Below are positions 48,505 to 60,433 of a DNA stretch of 64,000 bases, piece after piece. The translations under genes were made by a program, and so were the position numbers. Origin of the DNA: Caprella mutica (Eukaryota; Arthropoda; Malacostraca; Amphipoda; Caprellidae); NCBI GenBank assembly GCA_947561585.1, contig CANNZV010001147.1, forward strand, positions 267,169 to 331,168, in the 5' to 3' direction. A model generated the notes under the pieces. The model did no database searches, was not told the DNA's origin, and saw only the letters and a program-made list of their open reading frames with translations. Every line of letters starts with the position of its first letter. Position 1 is the stretch's first letter.

Positions 48505-50575
48505 TAACTGCTCCTGTATCAGATAGACAGAAAGTAATAGGAAAACATGAGACACAATAACTGCTTTTGTATCAGATAGACAGAAAGTAATAGGAAAACA
48601 TTAGACACAATAACTACTCCTGTATCAGATACACAGAAAGTAATAGGAAAACATGATACACAATAACTGCTACTGTATCAGATAGACAGAAAGTAATAGG
48701 AAAACATGAGACACAATAACTGCTCCTGTATCAGATAGACAGAAAGTAATAGGAAAACATTAGACACAATAACTGCTTTTGTATCAGATAGACAGAAAGT
48801 AATAGGAAAACATTAGACACAATAACTACTCCTGTATCAGATACACAGAAAGTAATAGGAAAACATGATACACAATAACTGCTACTGTATCAGATAGACA
48901 GAAAGTAATAGGAAAACATGAGACAAAATAACTGCTCCTGTATCAGATAGACAGAAAGTAATAGGAAAACATTAGACACAATAACTGCTACTGTATCAGA
49001 TAGACAGAAAGTAATAGGAAAACATGAGACACAATAACTGCTTCTGTATCAGATAGACAGAAAGTAATAGGAAAACATGAGACACAATAACTGCTCCTGT
49101 ATCAGATAGACAGAAAGTAATAGGAAAACATGAGACACAATAACTGCTTCTGTATCAGATAGACAGAAGGTAATAGGAAAACATGAGACACAATAACTGC
49201 TTCTGTATCAGATAGACAGAAGGTAATAGGAAAACATGAGACACAATAACTGCTTCTGTATCAGATAGACAGAAAGTAATAGGAAAACATTAGACACAAT
49301 AACTGCTACTGTATCAGATAGACAGAAAGTAATAGGAAAACATGAGACACAATAACTGCTTCTGTATCAGATAGACAGAAGGTAATAGGAAAACATGAGA
49401 CACAATAACTGCTTCTGTATCAGATAGACAGAAGGTAATAGGAAAACATGAGACACAATAACTGCTTCTGTATCAGATAGACAGAAAGTAATAGGAAAAC
49501 ATGAGACACAATAACTGCTTCTGTATCAGATAGACAGAAAGTAATAGGAAAACATGAGACACAATAACTGCTTCTGTATCAGATAGACAGAAAGTAATAG
49601 GAAAACATGAGACACAATAACTGCTTCTGTATCAGATAGACAGAAAGTAATAGGAAAACATGAGACACAATAACTGCTACTGTATCAGATAGACAGAAAG
49701 TAATAGGAAAACATGAGACACAATAACTGCTTCTGTATCAGATAGACAGAAGGTAATAGGAAAACATGAGACACAATAACTGCTTCTGTATCAGATAGAC
49801 AGAAAGTAATAGGAAAACATGAGACACAATAACTGCTTCTGTATCAGATAGACAGAAAGTAATAGGAAAACATGAGACACAATAACTGCTTTTGTATCAG
49901 ATAGACAGAAAGTAATAGGAAAACATGAGACACAATAACTGCTTCTGTATCAGATAGACAGAAGGTAATAGGAAAACATGAGACACAATAACTGCTTCTG
50001 TATCAGATAGACAGAAAGTAATAGGAAAACATGAGACACAATAACTGCTTCTGTATCAGATAGACAGAAAGTAATAGGAAAACATGAGACACAATAACTG
50101 CTTCTGTATCAGATAGACAGAAAGTAATAGGAAAACATGAGACACAATAACTGCTTCTGTATCAGATAGACAGAAAGTAATAGGAAAACATGAGACACAA
50201 TAACTGCTACTGTATCAGATAGACAGAAAGTAATAGGAAAACATGAGACACAATAACTGCTTCTGTATCAGATAGACAGAAGGTAATAGGAAAACATGAG
50301 ACACAATAACTGCTTCTGTATCAGATAGACAGAAAGTAATAGGAAAACATGAGACACAATAACTGCTTCTGTATCAGATAGACAGAAAGTAATAGGAAAA
50401 CATGAGACACAATAACTGCTTTTGTATCAGATAGACAGAAAGTAATAGGAAAACATGAGACACAATAACTGCTACTGTATCAGCAAGACAGAAAGTAATA
50501 GGAAAACATGAGACACAATAACTGCTTTTGTATCAGATAGACAGAAAGTAATAGGATAACATGAAACACAATAGC
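48505..50575. repeat. Tandem array, 53-bp unit, about 39 copies, with higher-order structure
   Basis: The unit contains ACTGCTTCTGTATCAGATAG, ACAGAAAGTAATAGG and AAAACATGAGACACAATA. The period is exactly 53 bp (48508 to 48561). Variant bases (CTTC/CTAC/CTTT/CTCC; AAAG/AAGG; GAGAC/TAGAC/GATAC) recur in order: a four-unit block at 48505-48716 repeats at 48717-48928, and a ten-unit block starting at 49674 begins again at 50204 (530 bp). Confidence 0.95.
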
Positions 50576-52568
50576 TATTGTTTCTGGTATAAAGGGGATG
50601 AAATAACCTTAGCGTACCTAAATGTGTTAATTAGTACACAGACGACAGGTAATCAATGGATGGTAATTAAGTTCACTGCAGGTGACTGAATGAAGTCATA
50701 ACGAATACCAAGATTACCTTCATTTGTGTGATAATAAAAAATTTAGTATTCAATAAAATGATGCAGTAAATGATATTTAGAAGATTAGAAATATGAATTA
50801 ACTTAATTAACTTGAAATATACATATAATATATACTTAATATTGCATTATACCATTATGTACTGTATGAAAATTCTTTATATTATATTGTACAGTTTTTT
50901 ATTCTTCAATTAGATGAATTATAATTACTCTTGCCAGATATAAAAAATAAACTCCCCCCCCCCAAACTAATTAATTCTCTCCATTTTTTAATGTTTAGAT
51001 ATCAGAGTTATAGGCTCTCTCTTTCCGAGGTGCAGGCAATTCTTACTCAGCAAAATAAGGGGCAGTAAATTTTAGAATTTCTCATGAATATTTTAAGGGA
51101 AAATATTGTGAAGAAAATTATGTTACTTTTTGCATCAAATTGTTCATATTATTCAGATTTTGAACAAGATGCTATCATTAAATAAGGATATAGTTCTAAA
51201 TAAGATATTGCTTGAGTAAATACCTGATATGGGAGAACAGGGTTCAATATGTGGAGGGAGAATACCTTTATAAGAGAAAGTTTATTGAAAGAAATTCATT
51301 CATAAAAAAACAGTGTTTTAATACTTTTTTTAATACAATTATAATAATAATCATCATGGTAATCATAGTTCAAAGTAAGTTATTATCATACCGTACATAA
51401 TGATGTAACTGGTGAATACCAATCTTAGGAAACTTAAAACAAACATAAATTAATTCCTAATTCCCCTTTTATAGAAACTAACCTTTACAAAGATGCCGAT
51501 AATTATTTTCATTACTGTTTCTGTTCAGGTGTTCAAACACAGATTTAAAATACATACCTGATGAGAGTAATTCCCAATCATTTATTTATAGGTACTTGAA
51601 TCACAAGAGAGATAGGAGATGATTATGCAAATTCTTTCTCTTTTCTTAATCTCCTTCTTTCAGAATCCTAATGAGACCTAAATAACTTATGGACATCCTA
51701 TTTAAATATCAGGAACAGTTTTCCGGTTCCAAAGATTTTCCCTCCGAGATAAAAGACTGTAAAATGTTGCCAAGGATTTCAGTTTTGTCTGCAAAGTCAT
51801 GAATTGGTTGTTTATTTCTAACAATTAATGAGTTACTTATTAGCAGAGTTTTACCTTAGTATGTTTGAGTATGTTTACTTGGCCTTTTTTTCATTTTTAC
51901 CATGTTTATCAATTTTTTTAATGATACTTGCAGTTTTAGAGGATAGCGCTAGGGTTATGCTCTTCAACTACGAGGTCCTAGATTATATGTTAGATAGGCT
52001 CGTAGGCTTCATTTACTATCACCTCTTCATTTCCTTCGTCCATCTGTGAGTGCAGCAACAGGTGCTTGTGTTCCGTTTCGACACATTCCTTGGTAAGTGA
52101 CTGCATTCAAGGAGTAGCTTTTCTGCAACTATGATCATTGTAACTGACATTGTTAGGTGACTTTATTCTTGAAGCCACTTTCCTTTTTAACTGCTTCTTC
52201 CTGTCCCTTGTATTTAATTCCTTTTTGTCGTAAGTGATATGGCTTTTGGTTCCGAAACAGACGTTAAACCTATAGTTAAGTAATTAATTAATTATTTAAC
52301 TTTCATTTCACAAGTTATCTAGAACGGTCTAGATTCTAGAGTTAAGAAAACTTAAAGTTCTCCAAAGCATATAATTCTCTGTTAAAGCAAACAGTTGATT
52401 GAAGAAATGTTATATATAAGTTATTATTGTATATTACTATTATAGAAATTTTTATTATTATATATATATCATGTCAACAAGATCTACTAGCTGTAACATA
52501 TTGCAAGTAAGTTTCTCTTATAATCCATGGTTTTAGTTATCGTCAATTAGTGTAAATAGATCCAATAT
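50576..52568. other. Interval without recognised genes
   Basis: A C9 run occurs at 50956. The plus frame at 51828-52049 is short and unlike any family I know. Confidence 0.4.
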
Positions 52569-52569
52569 C

Positions 52570-52745
52570 ATTTTCGATCAATTTTGGTTCGATCAATTTT
52601 CCATTCGACCAATTTTCCACTTGAACAATTTTCCGTTCGACCAATTTCCCATTCGACCAATTTTCCATTCGATCAATTTTTCATTTGATCAATTGCTTTC
52701 GATAAATTGTTTTCGGTCAATTGATTTCGATCAATTTTCCGGATC
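52570..52745. repeat. Tandem array, about 16-bp unit, about 11 copies
   Basis: The unit is TTCGACCAATTTTCCA with variants TTCGATCAATTTT. It differs at few positions from the reverse form (TTCGAGCAATTGTTCA) of the array at 12570. It abuts element A copy A3. Confidence 0.8.
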
Positions 52746-52767
52746 CCGTAATCAATATATAATAATT

Positions 52768-53370
52768 TCTAGATTATGTGCACTCGGTAGAGCGTATACC
52801 TTCTCCCCCTCTTTGACCCGTTCTCTCATAAAATTTAATAAACTGTTAACTGGATAATAAACAATCGTCCCACCAAGTTTCATGCATTATGGTACAATAC
52901 TTTTTCAGTTATCCAATTATAAATGACCTTGACCTTGACTTTTGACCGGGTCGCTTCCAAAATTCTACCAGATGGTTCCTGGACATTGTCCAATTGTACT
53001 ATCAAATTTCAGACAATTCGGTTGAATACTTTATGATTTATTGAGTTACTAATGGCCTTAACCTTGATCTTTGACCTTTGACCCGATTGCTCCCTAAATC
53101 TAACAAAATAGTTCCTGCAAATTGACCAATCGTCCCACCAAGTTTCATACAATATGGTTCAACACTTTTTGAGTTATGAATGACCTAGACCTTGACCTTT
53201 GACCGGGTCACACCCAAAATTCTACCTGCAGGTCACTTGACTTGGACCAATCGTTTCACCAAGTTTCAGGCAATTTGGTGGAAAACTTTTTCAGTTAAGC
53301 GAATAACATGAGGATAAATAAATTCCGACGAAAATATGACCTTCCCGCATTCTGCGAATGTAAAAATACG
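52768..53370 (+). mobile_element. Element A, copy A3 (uninterrupted)
   Basis: It begins CTAGATTATGTGCACTCGGT AGAGCGTATACCTTC, has four units of about 118 to 138 bp containing CCAATCGTCCCACCAAGTTT C and TGACCTTTGACC, and ends TTCAGTTAAGCGAATAACAT, then GACCTTCCCGCATTCTGCGA ATG. It lacks ORFs. Confidence 0.7.
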
Positions 53371-53754
53371 TCATTTTATCATAAATTTTTTTCTTGTCAC
53401 CAGTAAAGGTAAATTTTGTCCTATGATAACGCACAGTGTTCATTACAGTGCAAAGTACATCTCTGCAATTTATTCCCGGTAAAGTAATTAGTGCAGGCAG
53501 CTCTGTGTTGTAGAGACATTTGTTTTAATTAGTTCTAATTCAGTTAAATGACATGTGACATAAAATGAATACATTACAGGGAACAAACCTGTTTAAATTA
53601 GTATTTTAATTAAATGAGATGAAGAAGAAAGAAGTTACTGTTTACTTTTAACTACCACTCCTTCTTTCACTGTAGAAAAGTGACTCTCACAACTAACTGT
53701 TTTGATTATTTGACAAAAGAAGCCAAAAAATCATAATCAACAATTGTATATCAT
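53371..53754. other. Interval without recognised features
   Basis: A+T-rich sequence between copy A3 and element D. Confidence 0.4.
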
Positions 53755-53762
53755 TTACACAG

Positions 53763-56580
53763 TAGGGTGGAGCGTTTTTTCAACTTTTTCGAATTCGAAT
53801 ATGCATTAGTGCAGAAAAGTTGTTGCCATACTTAAGGGCCGTACACACGTAGGGTTTTTTAAGTCTTTCCACCAGACTTTTTTCTCTGCTTTTCCACCAG
53901 ACTTTTGATTCAAAAGTCAATAGCGTCCACACGTGGATTGACTTTTTAATCTCGTGGATTTACATGTCTTGCAATTAACTACTCATATCGGCGACATAAG
54001 CCCTCCTCTATTTTTTTAAACTAGGTATCTAACCTAGGTAGTTAGTAATTGTTAACTACCTAGGATAGTTAAAATTACTAATTACCTGGGTTAGTTATTT
54101 ACTAATTACATATATAGGTTAGTTACTATTACCTAGATTAATTAATTACTAGAGAACTACCTACCTAGATTACTAAGATTATTTAGTTACAAATTAACTT
54201 AGTTTGATAATTATTATGAAGTTTATTACAATATTTAGTTATAAACTAACCGAGATTATTTTCGCTTCATTTGATATAATGATTAATCTATCCACTCAAC
54301 AAATGTAATTTAGCTATTATATAAAGTTTAGGTAAAAGTATCAATACGTATAGGTACTAGGTACAATATGTATTGCGTTATAATAAATAAAATAAAGGTA
54401 TTAGCTAATAGGTAATATGTTGAAATAAATAAAATAAAGATAGTAATATGATATTTTACTAAAATATGCTTTACTAAAAAAAAGTTTAAAGAAACATTAC
54501 TATTATCAATTTTACTGGCAGGAAAATATGATAATTCTTTACCTCAAAGGTAAACAAATGAATGGAGCAAAGATTGGCTAAAAATGAACACCAATCCTGT
54601 TATTACAATATATTTTATGAGTTGACAGTAGCTATACGAAGATTTCCAAAATTGCATCTCTTGATTGGGGGAAATAATAGAACATGTAGGTTGTTGAAAA
54701 GTCTCGGACTTTCGGTGCAAAATTTAAGTCTCGTGGAAAAAGTGGGAGGAGCTTAGCAAAAAGTCCGGTGGAAAGACTGAAAAAACCCTGCGTGTGTGCG
54801 GCCCTTAAGTTTGAATGTATGAAAAATTTCAGACCTGTCGGATGTCATCTTCTTCTGCCACCAGAGCTTCGAAAAATCGAAAATTTGTGAAAAATTGCAT
54901 GCCATTAAAAAATTTCCCAATTTTTTTTATTTCATCTAATAATTTTGCATTAGTGATAAATTTAATTAAAAAGGTTTCTTATAATTAGATTTCAAATTTG
55001 AAATCATTGTGACTTAATCTTCATCTGCCACAAGCAGCATGAAAATATCGTTCAACGGTTGTTTTTACATAAATTCAAATTGAAAATACTCTTATGAATT
55101 TATTCCTTCTCACCTCAATCGGCGATAAAGTGATGTAACCATTAATGTTCTGAATACTACTGTCAAATTCCAAGCTTGCAACATATGATCTTTCACTTCA
55201 GCTTGTGCCCAAAAATAGTTTTCATAACGACTGTTCACAGATATCCAATTGACATTTGTATAGGTACATTATCAAACTTTGCTAAGTACGACTCTTAGTT
55301 TATTTCAAAGTATTTTGAAACAAATCCGGATCATACCAGGTGGAGGTGGTTGTACATCGAGTTCCATCCCACCCATCCAAACCTCTAAACCAATGATGAG
55401 CATGGTTCTCCTTTAACTCTGGAAAAATTCTTTCTTCGTTTCGAGTACTGCCAATTTTTTCCTTCCTTCAATTTTTGTTCTTATGAATCGATCTCTTGCC
55501 TTTTCTCCGACAACTGAGATAGATACTTGCCAAAGAAATTAGGAGAGATTATAGACAGGGTAATCAAGAACAATGCGTATTTGGCCCATTCGGAGAACCT
55601 TCTTCTTCCAATGATTAGCGATGAATCCCTCGAAATCAATGAACTGTAGATTTTGAAATCTAGAACAGACTCCAGAGCTTCATGAGAAAGGCATAATGCA
55701 GAAATTGCCGTTCGATACACCTGCCTATCACCTGAGAATATATTCCTAAGATAAGCAATTGGAGGAGCCACCATTAACACAACGCATCAGTACAGAAGAG
55801 TTGCAGCTTGCTTTAGTGGATAGAGAATTTTTTTACCAATTACTCATTTATGTAACCATACTTAAGCTGTGGAACGATACATCAAGATGGTCACTAAAGC
55901 CTCTACTTCAGCTGTCGGAGAAATGGCCAGAAAAAATCGAAGAAAGGAAGAAATTTCCAGTCATATGTTGCAAGCTTGGAATTTGAGAGTAGTATTCAGA
56001 ACATTAATAGTTATATCACTTTATCGCCAATTGAGGTAAGAAGGAATAAATTCATAAGAGTATTTTCAATTTGAATTTATGTAAAAACGACCGTTGAACG
56101 ATATTTTCATGCTGCTTGTGGCAGATGAAGATGAAGTCACAATGATTTAAAATTTGAAAGCTAATTATAAGAAACATTTTTAATTAAATTTATCACTAAT
56201 GCAAAATTATTAGATAAAATAAAAAAATTTGGAAAAATTTTAATGGCATGCAATTTTTCACAAATTTTCGATTTTTTGAAGCTCTGGTGGCAGATGAAGA
56301 TGATGTTACAATGATTTCAAATTTGAAATATAATTATACTATGCCTTTCTAATTAACTCTATCACTAATACGAAATTTATAGACGAAAATGAAACTTCTT
56401 GGAAATTTTTTAATGGCAACTAGTTTCTCATAATTTTTCGATTTTTCGAAGCTCTGGTGGCAGATGAAGATGATATCCGACACGTCTGAAATTTTTATAC
56501 ATTCAAACTAAGTATGCCAACAACTTTTCCGCACTAAAGCATATTCGAATTCAAAAAAGTTGAAAAAACCCTCCACCCTA
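53763..56580. mobile_element. Long inverted-repeat element D with 8-bp target duplication
   Basis: TTACACAG flanks both ends (53755-53762, 56581-56588). The ends start TAGGGTGGAGCGTTTTTTCA ACTTTTTCGAATTCGAATAT GC and mirror at the right. The arms (53763 to about 55190 and about 55965-56580) are inverted over several hundred bases and include two to three copies of CTCTGGTGGCAGATGAAGAT GATG. An 8-bp duplication and a TAGGG terminus suit the hAT superfamily. The small centre (about 55190-55965) has only two short overlapping frames on opposite strands, so no transposase is supported. Confidence 0.78.
53836..54804. mobile_element. TTAA-flanked TIR element nested in D
   Basis: TTAA lies at 53832-53835 and 54805-54808. 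The ends GGGCCGTACACACGTAGGGT TTTTTAAGTCTTTCCACCAG and their inverse (CTGAAAAAACCCTGCGTGTG TGCGGCCC) pair over about 55 bp. The opposite arm of D reads CATACTTAGTTTGAATG at the corresponding place, which is a natural empty-site comparison. TTAA with GGG/CCC ends suggests mobilisation by a piggyBac-type transposase. The interior has no transposase. Confidence 0.78.
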
Positions 56581-56588
56581 TTACACAG

Positions 56589-58227
56589 GGTGACACTAAA
56601 GCTCTGAGACAAACAAAATACATCAGGTAAGATATTCAAGTTGGAAAAGCAAGATGAAAAGTGTTTAAGATTTATTAAAGAGAACACTGAGAAGACATGT
56701 AAAGAAGTTAATTCAATAAACCCTTCTCTTATTCGAATGACTGCCTCCAATCTGTCGGAGTTGCTTCAACCGCTGCACGCAACTCATCCATTGCCCATTT
56801 TAATTTGCGTTTTCGTTTAACAGTTTAATTTTTGTTGTACAGTTACATGAAAATATCTACACACATTATTATCCAATATTTACCACACGCAGAATTCCAT
56901 CGTATGAAATTTGATGCGAACTTTCCCGCTCGGGGAAATTCTTCCATCACAACTTTGACTCTCCACTGAAATATGAAAAAATGACACTTATTGTAAGTTA
57001 TATATAATATTAAACACTATTAACGGTGAAAATTGTAGGGAAATTGTTATCATTAGTTCACGTATAATTATTTTATTTACATTAAAAAATGTGTTTTCAG
57101 AATATTTATGTGTCCCTGAAATTCTGAAATTTAGAGAAAACCTTTTTTTCTTAAAATGCAACTGTAACTTTTTCTCTCGTAATGGGGCTTATTTCTCCAA
57201 GAATGTTTTCGGACAATTCTATCTCTTTTCTTCAATTAAAATGATTTGGGATGAGAAAAATAATCTTCACATGATAGGTTCTCACTAAGAACATATTTGT
57301 GCATTTAGGTGTTTAATGAATTTGATTGATTTATTTTGTCTGCAGCGTATAAAATAACTAAAAAATTATAATAAAAACTAATGCCATTGAGTCAGAAGCT
57401 TCTGAATGTCATGAAAAGTATGAAATGTAAAATTAATATCGAATATTGATGATGCAAAAGTTGGACCGAAAGGATTACAGAAACTTAGTCAATTGAATTT
57501 AAACTTTCCGATATATTCCTAAATTTCCCTCAAAACAAAAATAGTTTTCCAATTTCACTTTTGGAATTGAACTTATGACATGAAATTAAGAGATTGACAT
57601 TAGACCCCTAAATCTTCAGCTTTCAACAATAATTTGTTCATGGAAAAACGAGGTATACTATATACTCTAAGTTTAAATTATTTCATATAATATAATCAAT
57701 TAACTAACGACATTCAATCACAGTGATCTGAAGCTTTCAATTTATCAATATTAGTTCAATGCTGCTGTTAATTATTAAAATAATTGGATAATGTTCAACG
57801 ATAATTCGACAAACTGTCATGGCCTGTTAAATACGCAAGACTGCAATAGGTAAATTTCCTAACAAATTATAATGGAAAATGAAATGGTATCAGTGTTGAA
57901 TACTGTAGCAATTTAACATCAACGTCAAATGTTCGTGTTGATTCTAATTTGAACATTAATGGCTTTTTCGATGAACTTTTCTTTAGTTCTTGCATGTCCT
58001 TCATCATTCAGAACACTCTATTATGACTGTAACAGCATTGTAGCAGCTTCAGTAAAAAGGTGTATTGTATATTTTTTACCCAAAAATCACGTACAATTTA
58101 ATCAATACGTTATAATAACTTCCATCTTTTCTCAATAGAATTATATTATAGCATTGCTTCTAATAACTATGTCTGTATTTTAATACTTAATGTATTATAG
58201 AGGACCGTTGCAGTGCTATAACATCAA
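56589..58227. other. Interval without recognised features
   Basis: Short ORFs only (56508-56750 minus, 57091-57288 plus); none has domain or splice support. Confidence 0.4.
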
Positions 58228-58334
58228 CAGTACTCGGGAAGTAGTCGTTAACATAGGTTGTAAACAAATCTGACCTTTAGGAATATCTGATTGACCTATC
58301 ATGATCTAGGTTAGCACCCACTTTCCGAGTACTG
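58228..58334. mobile_element. Short MITE family M2, copy 2
   Basis: CAGTACTCGGGAAGTAGT on the left is answered by CACTTTCCGAGTACTG on the right. It is 107 bp, with the shared interior CTTTAGGAATATCTGATTGA CCTATCAT. It matches the intronic copy at 10288-10401. Confidence 0.65.
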
Positions 58335-59117
58335 AAACATGATTATCTATCTTCACTTAAATTGTTATCTTTTTGCAATGCCATATCTTATGTACATGAT
58401 TCTCTTGGGTGATTTTATTTTATTACTACTTTTTATTTGTCAGCAAGAATTACGATATTTCAGCTTGTGCAGTCGTTTTCTAAGACAAGAGTATAATAAA
58501 TCTCTCCCGTTGAGGCTAATAGCGCTTAAAGCTGTTGCAAAGCAATTGCAAAAAGATGGAAAATCGTTTTTGTATGGCTTTATTTTCATTGATTATATTG
58601 AATTTGTTATTGTTTTTCTCCAATTTTAAAATTTCATCTAAATTATCTTCTAAATATAAAATTCTATCTCTCTTAAATAGTTTTGATATTATTAATCTTA
58701 ACATCTTTCTATGTATATATTCTTGTGAAAAAGAATTTTCTGAAAAAGGGATCTATTTTGAATCTGAACTTGATGTTAGGAAAGTAGGTAGAAATTTCAA
58801 TATTTTATTTTTGAATAATAATGATATTGAATCAAATTTTTCTTTTTTTCAAAATTTCACCTGATTTCTTCAATTGCAGTAACTACGATTTTTCCCAACT
58901 ATTTCAGTTGTTATTTGTGTAAAGTTTGATTTCACAAACAAAATATCAATAATTTGGTAACTATTCATTTCTGTTCTATTTACTTAATAGTCTTTTGCGT
59001 TTAAAATACACATGCATTCGATAAAATAGAATGCATCTATCTTTCTCTCACACTAGTTCAAAGTCTCTCCATTTGATGGTTTCATGAATATCTGAATTTC
59101 TTGCAATAGATACTATA
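58335..59117. other. Interval without recognised features
   Basis: Overlapping short frames at 58339-58864 on both strands are A+T-driven; I do not support them as genes. Confidence 0.4.
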
Positions 59118-60433
59118 GGGTCGGACGGGGTATCACTGCGCATACCTTTTTTTGGGGTATCACTTCGCACCCATTATAATTTTGAAACCACTTGTTTTAG
59201 CTTACATCTGATTGCACCATCATTTCAAGCATTTTCTTTTCTCCCATAAACATCATGACGCACCATTATCCTATTAGTATTTCTAGAGTTAAGTTGCAAT
59301 GTGTCTTGTGCTCTCAAAACGATCTGAAAAAAGTTTGCGCTGGTGATATTTAAATCCCACAAACTCTCCATTAACTCTAGAACCAAGATTTATAGATTCA
59401 TATTGTTCTAACATGTTAGCACAAATAATAACAGTTACATTATGTCAAATTTTTAACTTCTCAGTTTTAACGGGTTTCTCGCCACAAACCCGTTAATTTA
59501 CCCCAGTAAATTAGAAGTAGAGGGGTATCACTGCACATCATTAATAACCAGATTTGTATGTAAATAAATATATAAATTATGAGTATTTAGCTCTTAATCA
59601 AGCAATAAATACTGAATAAGGTTTTATTTATAACAATAAATTTTCGATCGTAGCAGCTATGCAACTTGATTTGGGGGTATTAAGATAGGGAGAGGAGGTA
59701 TTTAGGGGGGGGGGTGAGAGGTAATTGAATTAAATATTGATTAACAATAAAGTATGATCATAGTATATCCTTGATAGAAGTAGTTAAATAGTTGCCTAAA
59801 ATTTAAGAGTGAAATTTATTGCAGATTCATTAAATATGTGTTTAAAAAGTAAGTGACAATTAGATTGGTGAGAGGGCATGTAGAGAGGGAAACACAGACG
59901 TTTAGATGGGGGTGGGGGGAGCAAGATTTAGATGTGGGAGAGGGAGAAATAGATTAGGAGAAGAGGAAATAGATGGGGAATAGGGGGATTTAGATGGGAA
60001 AAGCGGGAATTTCGATGAGAGGAGAGTGTGATCAATATGGTAGGAGAGGAGGATTTAGATGGGAAGAAAGGGGGATTAAGATGGGAGGAAAGGGATATTT
60101 AGATGGGGGAAGAAGGGGGTTTAGATAGGGAAGAAGAGGGGCATTAAAATGGGGACAGGAGGTACTTAGGTGGGGGAGAGAAGTACTATATTTATGCACT
60201 GCGCAGTAATACCCCTTCCTGCGCGCAGTGATACCCCGATGCACTCACTAAAAGTTGCGCACAAATAATTACCAATGAGTATTTTATTTATTAAGCTATT
60301 ATTTCGAAACAGGTTGAGAACCATCCTCATTCATGACCATTTCATCACGAGAAAAAGAGTTTCTCTAGTACATTTAGTTTTTGAGTAAATACAGAGTTTG
60401 CGGGATTGTGCGCAGTGATACCCCGTCCGACCC
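59118..60433. mobile_element. TA-flanked TIR element G, about 1.3 kb
   Basis: The left end GGGTCGGACGGGGTATCACT GCGCA is perfectly inverted at the right end over 25 bp, with TA on both sides. Internal echoes of GGGTATCACT occur at 59155 and 59523, and of AGTGATACCCC near 60225, as subterminal repeats. No transposase frame; the interior contains a G/A-rich block. Confidence 0.82.
59690..60180 (+). repeat. Purine-rich (G/A) tract inside element G
   Basis: The plus strand is dominated by GGGAGAGGAGG, GATTTAGATGGGA and runs such as G10 at 59706 and GGGGGTGGGGGG near 59909. It is a degenerate repeat of GATTTAGATGGGAGAAGAGG. Such tracts can form triplex or G-quadruplex structures. Confidence 0.75.

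Noticed and set aside
55481..55986. Two short frames in the centre of element D as a transposase remnant
   Set aside because: They overlap on opposite strands and show no hAT dimerisation or catalytic motif.
58339..58864. Overlapping frames of 96 to 109 codons
   Set aside because: Composition is driven by A+T richness and the frames overlap on both strands.
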